64,000 bases of DNA, taken from contig JAUNFA010000002.1 in NCBI GenBank assembly GCA_030525285.1, positions 62,001 to 126,000 of the forward strand, in the 5' to 3' direction. How positions within the stretch are numbered: the first letter of the stretch is position 1; every line of letters starts with the position of its first letter. The notes below the pieces were generated by a model, which ran no database searches, was not told the origin of the DNA, and saw only the letters and a list, made by a program, of their open reading frames with translations. The DNA comes from Bacillota bacterium. GTDB taxonomy: Bacteria > Bacillota > Clostridia > Peptostreptococcales > Anaerovoracaceae. Made by a program: the position numbers and the translations under genes. This document shows, piece by piece, positions 43,205-51,984 of this stretch.

Positions 43205-44566
43205 TTACAGGAATATGTATTTGAGTACGAACAGTACAGCAAGGATATACATTAATGGAGTGATTTCCTTTGTCTTGCCTGCGATAAGCTTAACGATAAC
43301 AAATGAAATGCAGCCGATTGAGATACCTTCTGAAATGCTGTAGAAGAGTGGCATTGCCAGAATGCACAGGTAGCAAGGAATTGCATCTGTGAAATCAATC
43401 TTGCTGAAGTTCAGCTTGCTGATTCCTTCGAACATAAGGAATCCTACCATAAGCAGTGCAGGTGCTGTAGCAAATGATGGAATTGTTGTGAACAGCGGTG
43501 CGAAAAGTATTGAAAGCAGGAAGAGTACACCTGTTGTCAGTGCAGTCAGACCTGTACGTCCGCCAGCTGAAACACCTGAAGCTGATTCAACGTATGTAGT
43601 AGTTGTTGAAGTACCCAGAACAGCACCAGCTGAAGTTGCAATAGCATCTGAAAGCAGTGCAGGCTTGATTGCAGGAAGATGTCCATCCTTGTCAAGCATG
43701 TCAGCCTTGGAGCTTACGCCGATAAGAGTTCCGATTGTATCGAAGATATCAACAAACATGAATGAGAATACGATAACAATAAAGTTAAAAATGCTTACGC
43801 CGCTCAGGTCAGCCTTAAAGCACTGTCCGAAAGTTTCGCCGAGAGCTGAGAAGTCAAAGCTGACAACTGCAGTAGGAATCAGTGAATAGAAACCATTATC
43901 AATGTCAACAGTATAAAGGCCTGTAAGCTGGCAAATGATACCGAGCAGCCAAGTAACGATGATTCCGATAAGGATGGCTCCGTTTACTTTCTTGATATAA
44001 AGTCCTGCGATGATGAACAGGCCGATAATAGCAAGAAGTGCTGAGATACCTGCAGTGTGGAAATCTGTAGCAAAGTTTGTGATTGAAACCAGTGTTGACG
44101 AATCAACACAAATGCCTGCGTTCTGCAGACCGATAAAAGCAATGAACAGACCAATACCTACTGATACAGCAGTCTTCATGTTGAGCGGAATTGCATTGAA
44201 GATTGCTTCACGAACATTAGTAAGTGTGAGCAGAATGAAAATGATACCTTCGATGAATACTGCCAGCAGAGCTGTCTGCCAAGGTACTCCCATACCCAGA
44301 ACAACTGTGTAAGCAAGGTAAGCATTAAGTCCCATGCCGGCTGAAAGTGCAAATGGCAGGTTAGCCATGAATGCCATGCAGCATGTTCCGACAAATGATG
44401 CAAGTGCAGTTGCAATAAGTATTGCAGTAGGATCCATGCCTGCGTCGCCCAGAATGCTTGGGTTTACAGCAAGGATGTAAGCCATTGTCATAAATGTTGT
44501 GACGCCGGCTCCAATTTCGGTTTTCACCGAAGTCTGATTTTCTTGGAGTTTAAAAAACTTTTCCAA
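43205..44566 (-). CDS. NCS2-family purine permease
   Basis: This is a nucleobase:cation symporter of the NCS2 AzgA/PbuG/GhxP branch, importing adenine, guanine or hypoxanthine. The 453-residue protein has about 12-13 membrane segments, the start GAGVTTFMTMAYILAVNPSIL, the NLPFALSAGMGLNAYLAY segment, and the loop DIFDTIGTLIGV with STTTTYVESASGVSAGGRTG. Translation begins at a TTG (44566) with GGAGAGG 9 nt upstream. It is 32 nt downstream of apt, so the pair likely forms a purine-salvage unit; adenine is the obvious guess from that pairing. Confidence 0.92.
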   Translation of the reverse strand: MEKFFKLQENQTSVKTEIGAGVTTFMTMAYILAVNPSILGDAGMDPTAILIATALASFVGTCCMAFMANLPFALSAGMGLNAYLAYTVVLGMGVPWQTALLAVFIEGIIFILLTLTNVREAIFNAIPLNMKTAVSVGIGLFIAFIGLQNAGICVDSSTLVSITNFATDFHTAGISALLAIIGLFIIAGLYIKKVNGAILIGIIVTWLLGIICQLTGLYTVDIDNGFYSLIPTAVVSFDFSALGETFGQCFKADLSGVSIFNFIVIVFSFMFVDIFDTIGTLIGVSSKADMLDKDGHLPAIKPALLSDAIATSAGAVLGTSTTTTYVESASGVSAGGRTGLTALTTGVLFLLSILFAPLFTTIPSFATAPALLMVGFLMFEGISKLNFSKIDFTDAIPCYLCILAMPLFYSISEGISIGCISFVIVKLIAGKTKEITPLMYILAVLFVLKYIFL

Positions 44567-44598
44567 TTTGAATAACCTCTCCTTCTTTTTTGCGGGAA

Positions 44599-45132
44599 TT
44601 ATTTCCCTTCGTACTGAACAACAGTTTTAACATCATATTTCTCAAGGACGGAACGTCCGTTAAGACCTTTTAATTCAAGAAGACATACCATACATACAAC
44701 ATTGGCTCCGAGAGCTTCCACAATATTTGCAGCAGCATTGATTGTACCACCTGTAGCAATAAGGTCATCTATGATTACGACTCTTTCGCCTGAAGCAATA
44801 TCCTCAGCGTGAACTTCGATTTCTGCTGTGCCATACTCCAGGTCGTAAGCCTTTCTTATGGTAGCGCGTGGGAGTTTACCAACCTTTCTGATAGGAACGA
44901 AAGGCTTGCCCAGGTTATAGGCAATAGGCATTCCCAACAGGAAGCCACGTGATTCAAGACCGATAATCTTGTCAAATTCAACACCTTCAAGCTTCGCCTG
45001 CATTTCATCAATTGCAAGTCTGAGACCATCAGCATCATTTAGTACACCAGTAATATCTCTAAAGATAATTCCTGGTTCAGGAAAATCAGGAATATCGATG
45101 ATATAATCGGCAACTGTCTTATTTGTATTCAT
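44599..45132 (-). CDS. apt: Adenine phosphoribosyltransferase
   Basis: APRT makes AMP from adenine and PRPP. The 177-residue protein has IIDIPDFPEPGIIFRDIT at the start, ESRGFLLGMPIAYNLGKPFV, the PRPP-binding loop VVIIDDLIATGGTINAAANI, and KGLNGRSVLEKYDVKTVV near the end. AGGAGG lies 6 nt upstream of the ATG. It forms a salvage unit with the NCS2 permease gene downstream. No stringent-response gene (relA) is adjacent, unlike in many Firmicutes. Confidence 0.96.
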   Translation of the reverse strand: MNTNKTVADYIIDIPDFPEPGIIFRDITGVLNDADGLRLAIDEMQAKLEGVEFDKIIGLESRGFLLGMPIAYNLGKPFVPIRKVGKLPRATIRKAYDLEYGTAEIEVHAEDIASGERVVIIDDLIATGGTINAAANIVEALGANVVCMVCLLELKGLNGRSVLEKYDVKTVVQYEGK

Positions 45133-45155
45133 TGCAATCCTCCTAAAAAGGTAAA

Positions 45156-45179
45156 GGGACTACTCTGAGTAGTAGTCCC
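45156..45179 (-). terminator. Terminator after paaK
   Basis: GGGACTACT / AGTAGTCCC forms a perfect 9-bp stem with a 6-nt loop. On the minus strand it is followed by CCTTTACCTTTTT. It lies between the paaK stop and the apt ribosome site. Confidence 0.72.
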
Positions 45180-45197
45180 GCCTCGTTCAACTATATT

Positions 45198-46502
45198 TTA
45201 TTTATAAAGGTCTCTCTTGTCAATAACCCTCTTTGCCTTTCCTTCACTTCTAGGAATTGTCATTGGGGCAACAACCTGAACGTCAACCTTAATGCCGAGC
45301 ATTGATTTAAGACCTGCTACAATCTTGGCCTCTCTCTCGTAGTTAGGTATATCGTTAGCTTCTGCCATTTCAGGGGTCAGCTCCACCTGAACCTCGATAG
45401 TGTCTTTGGTGCCGACTCTGTCTACGAGAATCTGATAATTCGTCTGATAACCCTGCTGCAGAAGTACTGACTCAATCTGTGAAGGCCATACATTGATACC
45501 CTTTACAACCATCATGTCATCAGCTCTTCCCATAGGCTTATGCATTCTGACATGTGTACGTCCGCAAGCACACTTTTCTCTTTTCAAGTAGCAAAGGTCT
45601 CTCGTTCTGTATCTGATAACAGGCAGTGCTCTTTTGTCGAGACATGTGAATACAAGCTCTCCCATTTCTCCGTCAGGAAGGACTTCGCCTGTTTCGGGAT
45701 TGATGACTTCAGGGATGAAATAGTCTTCCTGAATATGCATTCCATCCTGATTTTCGCATTCAAAAGATACACCAGGACCACATGTTTCGGTAAGGCCGTA
45801 GATGTCATAGGCTTTGATTCCGAGAGTGTTCTCAATGTCATTTCTCATTTCTTCGGTCCATGGTTCGGCACCAAAGATTCCAGCTTTCAGATGAAGCTTG
45901 TCCTTGAGGCCTCTCTTAACAATTGTTTCTCCAAGATTGGCCGCATATGAAGGTGTACAGCATATTATAGTCGAGCCTAGGTCTTCCATAAACTGAAGCT
46001 GTCTGTCGGTATTACCTGAAGACATTGGCAGTGTCAGTGCTCCGACTCTGCGCGAACCGGCATCTATTCCAGGACCACCTGTGAAAAGTCCGTAACCGTA
46101 GCAAACATGAACAACGTCGTCCTTTGATCCGCCTGCAGCTACCACAGCTCTAGCGCAGCAGGTTTCCCAGATATCAAGATCACCCTGGGTATAGAATGCT
46201 ACAACTCTCTTGCCTGTAGTACCGCTTGTTGAGTGTATGCGAACGCAGTCACTCATAGGTACTGATAAGTATCCATAAGGATAAGCTTCCTTAAGATCGT
46301 CCTTAGTAATAAAGGGCAGCTTGGTTAAATCATCGTAACCTCTGATATCGTCAGGAGTCACTCCAGCCTCGTCCATTTTGGCACGATAAGGCTCGCAGTT
46401 CTCATAAGCAAATTTGACATGTTCAATCAATTTCTCACTCTGAAGCTTCCTCAGTTCAGGGATGGGCATTGTTTCAATTTCCGGCTGAAAATACTTTCCC
46501 AT
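45198..46502 (-). CDS. paaK: Phenylacetate-CoA ligase (aryl-acetate:CoA ligase)
   Basis: This is an AMP-forming acyl-CoA ligase that joins phenylacetate (or a related arylacetate) to CoA. The 434-residue protein has the PaaK pattern: YDDLTKLPFITKDDLKEAYP at the N-terminal side, the ATP-binding HSTSGTTGKR, YDIYGLTETCGPG, and RTRDLCYLKREKCACGRTH with cysteines, ending with a C-terminal lid (KAKRVIDKRDLYK). AGGAG precedes the ATG. It is divergent from iorAB with overlapping promoter regions, the common pairing in anaerobes. In fermenters the pair can convert aryl pyruvates to arylacetates, the direction being inference. Confidence 0.93.
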   Translation of the reverse strand: MGKYFQPEIETMPIPELRKLQSEKLIEHVKFAYENCEPYRAKMDEAGVTPDDIRGYDDLTKLPFITKDDLKEAYPYGYLSVPMSDCVRIHSTSGTTGKRVVAFYTQGDLDIWETCCARAVVAAGGSKDDVVHVCYGYGLFTGGPGIDAGSRRVGALTLPMSSGNTDRQLQFMEDLGSTIICCTPSYAANLGETIVKRGLKDKLHLKAGIFGAEPWTEEMRNDIENTLGIKAYDIYGLTETCGPGVSFECENQDGMHIQEDYFIPEVINPETGEVLPDGEMGELVFTCLDKRALPVIRYRTRDLCYLKREKCACGRTHVRMHKPMGRADDMMVVKGINVWPSQIESVLLQQGYQTNYQILVDRVGTKDTIEVQVELTPEMAEANDIPNYEREAKIVAGLKSMLGIKVDVQVVAPMTIPRSEGKAKRVIDKRDLYK

Positions 46503-46560
46503 TTTATATTCTCCTGTGTTTTTAAAATACCGCCATTCCGGAGAATGACGATTCCTTTCA

Positions 46561-46589
46561 ATTATATAGGTTTATGTGTTAAATCACAA
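46561..46589 (-). promoter_or_regulatory. Sigma-A promoter for paaK
   Basis: On the minus strand TTGTGA (46589-46584) and TATAAT (46566-46561) are spaced by 17 nt. The leader contains a small inverted repeat, CATTC / GAATG (46534-46547). Confidence 0.78.
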
Positions 46590-46596
46590 GTTTTTG

Positions 46597-46605
46597 TGGT
46601 ATAGT
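46597..46605 (+). promoter_or_regulatory. Extended -10 promoter for iorAB
   Basis: TGGTATAGT on the plus strand lies about 40 nt upstream of the iorA ATG and within 8 nt of the divergent paaK -35 hexamer, so one regulator could control both. Confidence 0.55.
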
Positions 46606-46645
46606 TTATGAGTACTATTAGAAAAATTGAGAGAGGTAGTCAATA

Positions 46646-48379
46646 ATGGATAAAATGATAATGCTGGGTAATGAAGCATTCGCGCGTGGTGCGTATGAAG
46701 CCGGCGTCAAGGTAGTTTCATCATATCCGGGAACACCGAGTACAGAGGTAACAGAAACTCTCGCCAAGACAAAGGAAATTCATGTCGAGTGGGCTCCTAA
46801 CGAGAAGGTGGGAGTTGAGGTAGCTATTGGTGCATCAGTGGGTGGAGTTCGTTCGCTTTCATGCATGAAACATGTAGGGCTGAACGTTGCAGCAGACCCT
46901 TTTTATACAGCAGCATACACAGGTGTATCAGGCGGATGCGTAGTGTTGGTTGCAGACGATAATGGATGTCATTCAAGCCAGAATGAGCAGGATTCGAGAT
47001 ATCACGGCAGAAGTGCCGGTGTCCCTGTTCTGGAACCTGCCAATGCACAGGAATGCAAGGAATTCATGAAGTTTGCGTACGAAATGAGCGAGAAGTACGA
47101 TACAGTGGTTCTGGTGAGGTCGAATACGAGAGTATCCCATTCGAGAGGCATTGTAACTATCGGTGAAAGGGTGGAACCTGCAGTAATTCCGTACGTTAAG
47201 GATTTCCAGAAGCGTGTGGCAATGCCGGCAATGGCGATTAAGCTTCACGTGGCTCAGGAGAAGAGACTGGCGCAGATTGAAGCTGATGGTTCAGTAATGC
47301 CAATTAACACAGTTGAGATGAATGACCCTTCGATTGGCATAATTACAAGCGGTATATGTTATCAGTATGTTAAGGAGGCTCTTCCTGAAGCAAGCGTTCT
47401 TAAGCTGGGACTCATTAATCCGCTTCCTAAGGCAATGATTCATAATTTTGCGGAAAAGGTTGACAAGCTTTATATTATTGAAGAAGGTGATCCTTTCTTC
47501 GAGGAACAGCTTAAGGCTGACGGCATCAAGTTTGATGGCGGCAAAGATATGTTCACCATTCAGGGTGAGTACAGTGTAAATATGATCAGAAAAGCATTCG
47601 GCAAGGACGTGGCACCGAGTGTGGAGATTAATGATGCTCCCGGCAGACCACCTCTTCTTTGCGCAGGATGTCCGCACAGAGGTCTTTTCCACATATTAAG
47701 CAAGCTGAAGCTGAATGTAATGGGCGATATCGGATGCTATACTCTGGCAGCACTGCCACCTACGGAGGCTATGGATGCATGCCTTTGCATGGGAGCATCG
47801 ATTGGTATGGCTCATGGATTTGAGAAAGCAATCGGATCATCAGACAATACAGTAGCAGTACTTGGAGACTCAACCTTCATGCATTCAGGCATGACAGGAC
47901 TTCTTAACATGGCATATAACGGTTCAACGGGAACTGTAATAATTCTGGACAACAGAATCACAGGAATGACAGGACATCAGCAGAATCCGGCATCAGGTAA
48001 GAATGCCAAGCTTGAAGAAGCCCCTGCTGTAGATCTGGGAGAAATATGCAGAGCATTAGGCGTAAAGAATGTGGTTGAGATTGATCCTTTCGAGATTGAT
48101 GATTTAGAAAAGGTGCTCAAGGAAGAAACTGCAAGAGACGAGTTATCTGTAATAATAACCAAACGTGCATGTGCGCTGATTGAGAAGCAGCCGATGACAC
48201 CGCACGTTATTACAGATGACTGCAGGAAGTGCAAACAGTGCATGAAGATAGGATGCCCTGCTATTGAAGAGAAGAACGGCAAACCGTATATCCTTTCGGA
48301 GTCCTGTGTAGGCTGCGGACTTTGCACAAAGGTTTGTAAATTCGATTCAATCAAAGTAATAGCAAAGGAGGGTAAATAA
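46646..48379 (+). CDS. iorA: Indolepyruvate ferredoxin oxidoreductase, alpha subunit
   Basis: IorA, with IorB, oxidatively decarboxylates indolepyruvate, phenylpyruvate and hydroxyphenylpyruvate to the aryl-acetyl-CoAs and reduces ferredoxin. The 577-residue protein has GNEAFARGAYEAGVKVVSSY and a GTPSTEVTETLA motif at the start, the TPP-binding GDIGCYTLAALPP and GDSTFMHSGMTGLLNM region, and two C-terminal ferredoxin motifs (CRKCKQCMKIGCP and CVGCGLCTKVCKFDS). It overlaps iorB by 1 nt. AGAGAGGTAG is a fair ribosome site. Confidence 0.95.
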   Translation: MDKMIMLGNEAFARGAYEAGVKVVSSYPGTPSTEVTETLAKTKEIHVEWAPNEKVGVEVAIGASVGGVRSLSCMKHVGLNVAADPFYTAAYTGVSGGCVVLVADDNGCHSSQNEQDSRYHGRSAGVPVLEPANAQECKEFMKFAYEMSEKYDTVVLVRSNTRVSHSRGIVTIGERVEPAVIPYVKDFQKRVAMPAMAIKLHVAQEKRLAQIEADGSVMPINTVEMNDPSIGIITSGICYQYVKEALPEASVLKLGLINPLPKAMIHNFAEKVDKLYIIEEGDPFFEEQLKADGIKFDGGKDMFTIQGEYSVNMIRKAFGKDVAPSVEINDAPGRPPLLCAGCPHRGLFHILSKLKLNVMGDIGCYTLAALPPTEAMDACLCMGASIGMAHGFEKAIGSSDNTVAVLGDSTFMHSGMTGLLNMAYNGSTGTVIILDNRITGMTGHQQNPASGKNAKLEEAPAVDLGEICRALGVKNVVEIDPFEIDDLEKVLKEETARDELSVIITKRACALIEKQPMTPHVITDDCRKCKQCMKIGCPAIEEKNGKPYILSESCVGCGLCTKVCKFDSIKVIAKEGK

Positions 48380-48951
48380 TGAATACTAATATTCTTATTG
48401 TCGGAGTAGGCGGACAGGGTACACTCCTTGCAAGCGTACTTCTCGGCAACCTGGCCCTCAACAAGGGATATGATGTTAAGCTGAGTGAAGTTCACGGAAT
48501 GTCACAGAGAGGCGGCAGTGTTGTAACCCATGTTAAAATCAGTGACGAAAGAGTTAATTCACCGTTAATTGAGAAGGGCGGCGCAGATGTTATCCTTGCT
48601 TTTGAAGAGCTTGAAGCGTATAGATGGCTGCCATACCTCAAGGAGGGTGGTGTAGTATACGTGAATACCCAGCAGATAATGCCGATGCCTGTAGTTATTG
48701 GGGCTGCAAAGTATCCGGAGAACATTATGGAGACGCTGGAGGCTGAAGCGGGTAAGGTTAAGGCCTTTGATGCTCTTGAAATTGCAACGGAGTGCGGCAG
48801 TGTCAAAGCTGTCAATGTGGTTCTGCTCGGAGCTGCCTCCAATGCATTGCCGTTTTCAGAGGAAGAATGGCTCAATGTGATTGAGACATTCGTTAAGCCT
48901 AAATTTGTTGAATTGAACAAGGAAGCCTTTGCTAGAGGCAGGAAGGCTTAA
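48379..48951 (+). CDS. iorB: Indolepyruvate ferredoxin oxidoreductase, beta subunit
   Basis: This is the partner of IorA and a member of the gamma-type oxidoreductase domain family. The 190-residue protein has NILIVGVGGQGTLLASVLLG at the start, VHGMSQRGGSVVTHVKIS, and ADVILAFEELEAYRWLPYL, all typical of IorB. The ATG overlaps the iorA stop (TAATG). A terminator follows directly. Confidence 0.95.
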   Translation: MNTNILIVGVGGQGTLLASVLLGNLALNKGYDVKLSEVHGMSQRGGSVVTHVKISDERVNSPLIEKGGADVILAFEELEAYRWLPYLKEGGVVYVNTQQIMPMPVVIGAAKYPENIMETLEAEAGKVKAFDALEIATECGSVKAVNVVLLGAASNALPFSEEEWLNVIETFVKPKFVELNKEAFARGRKA

Positions 48952-48975
48952 GAGCGACATATAAAGTAAAAATAA

Positions 48976-49020
48976 AACAGAGAGACGATGAAAATATCAC
49001 GGTCTCTCTGTTTTTGTTTT
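48976..49020. terminator. Terminator between iorB and niaR
   Basis: AACAGAGAGAC / GTCTCTCTGTT forms an 11-bp stem with a loop of about 14 nt, followed by TTTGTTTT on the plus strand. It separates the converging iorAB and nadB-nadC-niaR units. Confidence 0.88.
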
Positions 49021-49074
49021 ATCGTAAGGCGGATTCTCGAAAGAACCCGTGATATATTTGATGTCGGAATTCAG

Positions 49075-49608
49075 TTAGAAATCAATGGGTTCATAGTCCT
49101 TGAGGTTTGCTAGAAATCCGGCAGCCTGAAGTCTCTGTTGAATCAGATCAAGAGTCTCCTCATTATCGGCAATTACCGTGTGATAATGGTAACCGTTGGT
49201 AATGTTAAGAAGGAGCCTTGAACTGCTGTCTTCTATGTCGTTGCAAAAGCGTATAACGTCGGCTCTGGAGCGTATGTCCATGTCGGCACGAACCGTGCCA
49301 TAGGCTCTGTGAAAGATGAAAACATCTGTGACCACACCGCCGCAATCGACGATAATGTTAAGCTCATCCTTCGCCTGTTCATCGGTATGCACAACCTTGA
49401 ACACCCTGCTTATGACCGCATCCTCCAGGAGAATATATCCCATATTCGTTGAAATGATTTCATGGCTGTTAGCCCTAAGAAGAGCGATATCTTGAACGAT
49501 AACCTGACGGCTTACATTAAGTCTGTCAGCCAAAGAACCACCGGAAACCGCATTGTCGCTGTGTCTGAGTATTTCTATGATTTTTTCCCTGCGAGAGTCT
49601 CCCTTCAT
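49075..49608 (-). CDS. niaR: Niacin-responsive transcription repressor NiaR
   Basis: NiaR (YrxA) represses NAD synthesis and niacin uptake genes with nicotinic acid as corepressor. The 177-residue protein has an N-terminal HTH_11 domain (RREKIIEILRHSDNAVSGGS to VSRQVIVQDIALLRANSHEI) and a C-terminal 3H domain with the three conserved histidine sites (KVVHTDEQ, FHRAYGTV and NGYHYHTVI). It starts at the nadC stop (1-nt overlap) as the last gene of nadB-nadC-niaR, so it probably controls its own operon. Confidence 0.93.
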   Translation of the reverse strand: MKGDSRREKIIEILRHSDNAVSGGSLADRLNVSRQVIVQDIALLRANSHEIISTNMGYILLEDAVISRVFKVVHTDEQAKDELNIIVDCGGVVTDVFIFHRAYGTVRADMDIRSRADVIRFCNDIEDSSSRLLLNITNGYHYHTVIADNEETLDLIQQRLQAAGFLANLKDYEPIDF

Positions 49609-50468
49609 TAAACAACCTCCTCATGCAGATTTTTTAGTGAAATATCGAGAATAGGTGCAGAGTGTGTCAGTGCTCCACTTGAGATGAAATCAACACCAAG
49701 CTGAGTAAGACGGGCTATGTTTTCACGAGTAACATTGCCTGAAACCTCAATAAGAGCTCTGCCGTCAATAATCTCAATAGCGGATTTCATTGTATCGTTA
49801 TCCATGTTATCAAGCATGATGATATCAGCACCAGCTTCAACAGCGTCCTTTACCATCTGAAGAGTTTCACATTCAACTTCTATTTTGCGCACAAAGGATG
49901 CATATTTTTTTGCCATGGCAACGGCCTCCTTAACGCCGCCTGCGGCACCGATATGATTGTCCTTGAGCATTACTCCGTCGGACAGATTCATTCTGTGATT
50001 ACAGCCGCCACCAGCAGCAACAGCATACTTTTCAAAAATTCTGTTGTTTGGAGTTGTTTTGCGAGTATCCAGAAGTCTGGTCGAAGTACCTTCGAGGTAT
50101 GAAACAACCTGGCTGGTATATGTGGCGATTCCGCTCATTCTCTGAAGGTAATTGAGAGCAGTTCTTTCGCCGCTTAATATGGCACGGATATCACCGTGAA
50201 CCCTTGCCATAATCTGTCCCTTTGATACCTTATCGCCATCAGAAACGAGAAGTTCCACATGTGAAGTTTCGTCAAGAAGAGTGAAAACACGTTCGAACAC
50301 CTGCAGACCGCAGATTATTCCGTCCTGCTTGCAGATGAGAGTTGCTACGCCTGGTTTTGATTCGGGCATAACACAGTTTGTTGATACGTCCTCGTCGGTA
50401 ATATCTTCCTTGAGAGCGCTGATAATCAGTGGATCTATATTCAATTTGAGAGTTACTGGGTCAAACAT
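49608..50468 (-). CDS. nadC: Nicotinate-nucleotide pyrophosphorylase (quinolinate phosphoribosyltransferase)
   Basis: This enzyme converts quinolinate and PRPP to nicotinate mononucleotide. The 286-residue protein shows ALKEDITDEDVSTNCVMPES, GERTALNYLQRMSGIATYT, the catalytic-site motif DTRKTTPNNRIFEKYAVAAG, and KIEVECETL and IMLDNMDNDTMKSAIE in the barrel. The start codon overlaps the nadB stop by one base. Confidence 0.96.
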   Translation of the reverse strand: MFDPVTLKLNIDPLIISALKEDITDEDVSTNCVMPESKPGVATLICKQDGIICGLQVFERVFTLLDETSHVELLVSDGDKVSKGQIMARVHGDIRAILSGERTALNYLQRMSGIATYTSQVVSYLEGTSTRLLDTRKTTPNNRIFEKYAVAAGGGCNHRMNLSDGVMLKDNHIGAAGGVKEAVAMAKKYASFVRKIEVECETLQMVKDAVEAGADIIMLDNMDNDTMKSAIEIIDGRALIEVSGNVTRENIARLTQLGVDFISSGALTHSAPILDISLKNLHEEVV

Positions 50469-51754
50469 TAGATATCCTTCCTTTCTTTGTTGATTTCTGA
50501 CACTGCCAGCTGCTTGTATTCCTCGGCAAGCTTATCAAGATCCGAATATGCTGATTTGTCGGGACTCGGAGCTTGCTCTTGATCAAGCTGCTGATATTTG
50601 ATATTCATTTCGTCCGCCGCTCTCTTGGCGAAAACAAGGCTTTCGAGAAGGGAGTTGCTTGCTAGTCTATTCCTGCCATGGACACCGTTGCAGGCAGTTT
50701 CGCCTACAGCGTAGAGATGTTTCATAGTTGTGCGACTTTCGTAATTAACCTTGATGCCACCCATGAAATAGTGCTGTGCCGGAACTACAGGAATGCATTC
50801 ATTGAACACATCATATCCGGCCTCTTTGCAATGTTCAATTATGGCAGGGAAATGAGAGCGAAGCTCCTCAGAAGGAATGGTTCTCAAATCTTCCCATACG
50901 AAATCAGTGCCGTCCTCTTCCATTTGCTCGAGTATCGCCTTGGAGACTACGTCTCTTGGCAGCAATTCATCTACAAATCTATTGCCATTCTTGTCATACA
51001 GTTTGGCACCTTCACCTCTGACCGACTCGGAGATGAGAAAACTTCTTTCATCCGCATCCTTTACATAAAGGGTTGTAGGATGAATCTGAACGTAATCGAT
51101 GTCCTTAAGCTCAACATGGTGATTTAGTGCAATAGCAAGTGCGTCGCCGGTCAGATGCTTGAAATTCGTTGAGTGTTTGTAAAGACCACCGATACCACCG
51201 GTAGCCCATACTGTATAATCAGCGCGAATCTCATCAATGGAACCGTCGGCCTTTTGGACAACAGCACCGTAGCAGCAGTTATCATTGCTGATTATATCAA
51301 GCATGGATGTGTACGGGATAATTGTTATGTTGTCCCTGGACTGGGCTTCAATAAGGAGCTTCTCGGTTATGGCTTTACCTGTAGTATCCTCATGATAGAG
51401 GATTCTGTTGTTGGAGTGAGCTCCTTCCTTTGTAAATGCCAGAAGACCGTCATCTTCTCTGGCAAATTCAACGCCAAAGTGTACAAGATCCGAAATCACC
51501 TGCTGGGATGAATTAATCATTATGGCCACGGAATTCTTGTCATTCTCGTAATGACCTGCTTTCATGGTATCTTCAAAATATTTGTTGTAGTCATCATCAT
51601 CCTTGAGCATGCATATGCCACCTTGAGCAAGGTATGAATCGCTGCTCTCAAGATCGCTCTTGGATATAATTGTAATCTGTTTGTCCCTGCTGAGGTTAAG
51701 AGCACAATAAAGGCCTGAACAACCGCAGCCAACAATTAGAAGATCTGTTTTCAT
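50468..51754 (-). CDS. nadB: L-aspartate oxidase
   Basis: This enzyme oxidises L-aspartate to iminoaspartate with FAD; in anaerobes fumarate may take the electrons. The 428-residue protein begins with the FAD-binding DLLIVGCGCSGLYCALNLS and contains QGGICMLKDDDD, the succinate-dehydrogenase-like GAKLYDKNGNRFVDELLPRD, HYFMGGIKVNYESRT and GVHGRNRLASNSLLE. The ATG at 51754 has CGAGG upstream; an open frame extends 32 codons further but lacks family support. It is shorter than the enterobacterial enzyme, as is usual in Clostridia. Confidence 0.95.
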   Translation of the reverse strand: MKTDLLIVGCGCSGLYCALNLSRDKQITIISKSDLESSDSYLAQGGICMLKDDDDYNKYFEDTMKAGHYENDKNSVAIMINSSQQVISDLVHFGVEFAREDDGLLAFTKEGAHSNNRILYHEDTTGKAITEKLLIEAQSRDNITIIPYTSMLDIISNDNCCYGAVVQKADGSIDEIRADYTVWATGGIGGLYKHSTNFKHLTGDALAIALNHHVELKDIDYVQIHPTTLYVKDADERSFLISESVRGEGAKLYDKNGNRFVDELLPRDVVSKAILEQMEEDGTDFVWEDLRTIPSEELRSHFPAIIEHCKEAGYDVFNECIPVVPAQHYFMGGIKVNYESRTTMKHLYAVGETACNGVHGRNRLASNSLLESLVFAKRAADEMNIKYQQLDQEQAPSPDKSAYSDLDKLAEEYKQLAVSEINKERKDI

Positions 51755-51805
51755 AATTTCCTCGTTAGTAGTGCTGGTAATAGCGATTTGTTTTGTATTG
51801 GCAAA

Positions 51806-51834
51806 AGTATAACATAAGTATTCGTGGGTGACAA
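51806..51834 (-). promoter_or_regulatory. Sigma-A promoter for nadB-nadC-niaR
   Basis: On the minus strand TTGTCA (51834-51829) and TATACT (51811-51806) are spaced by 17 nt. The dyad GACAGTTGTC (51835-51844) adjoins the -35 and is a candidate NiaR operator by position only. Confidence 0.72.
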
Positions 51835-51867
51835 GACAGTTGTCGGACATATTTATTTACAGATAAC

Positions 51868-51896
51868 TTGACATGTTGATACTGTGTAAATATAAT
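51868..51896 (+). promoter_or_regulatory. Sigma-A promoter for nadA
   Basis: TTGACA (51868-51873) and TATAAT (51891-51896) are spaced by exactly 17 nt, a consensus promoter. The leader to the nadA ATG is about 80 nt. The divergent nadB promoter is 34 nt away. Confidence 0.88.
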
Positions 51897-51984
51897 AGGT
51901 ATAATCGCGTCAGCGATATGAGACGAAGTTAGAAGTTATACAAGAAGAGAAGAATTGTATTGAAGATTTATTCAGGAGTGTACA

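Noticed and set aside
44567..45197. Purine riboswitch controlling apt or the purine permease
   Set aside because: The gap before the permease is 32 nt and that before apt is 65 nt and mostly filled by the paaK terminator; no aptamer-like structure fits.
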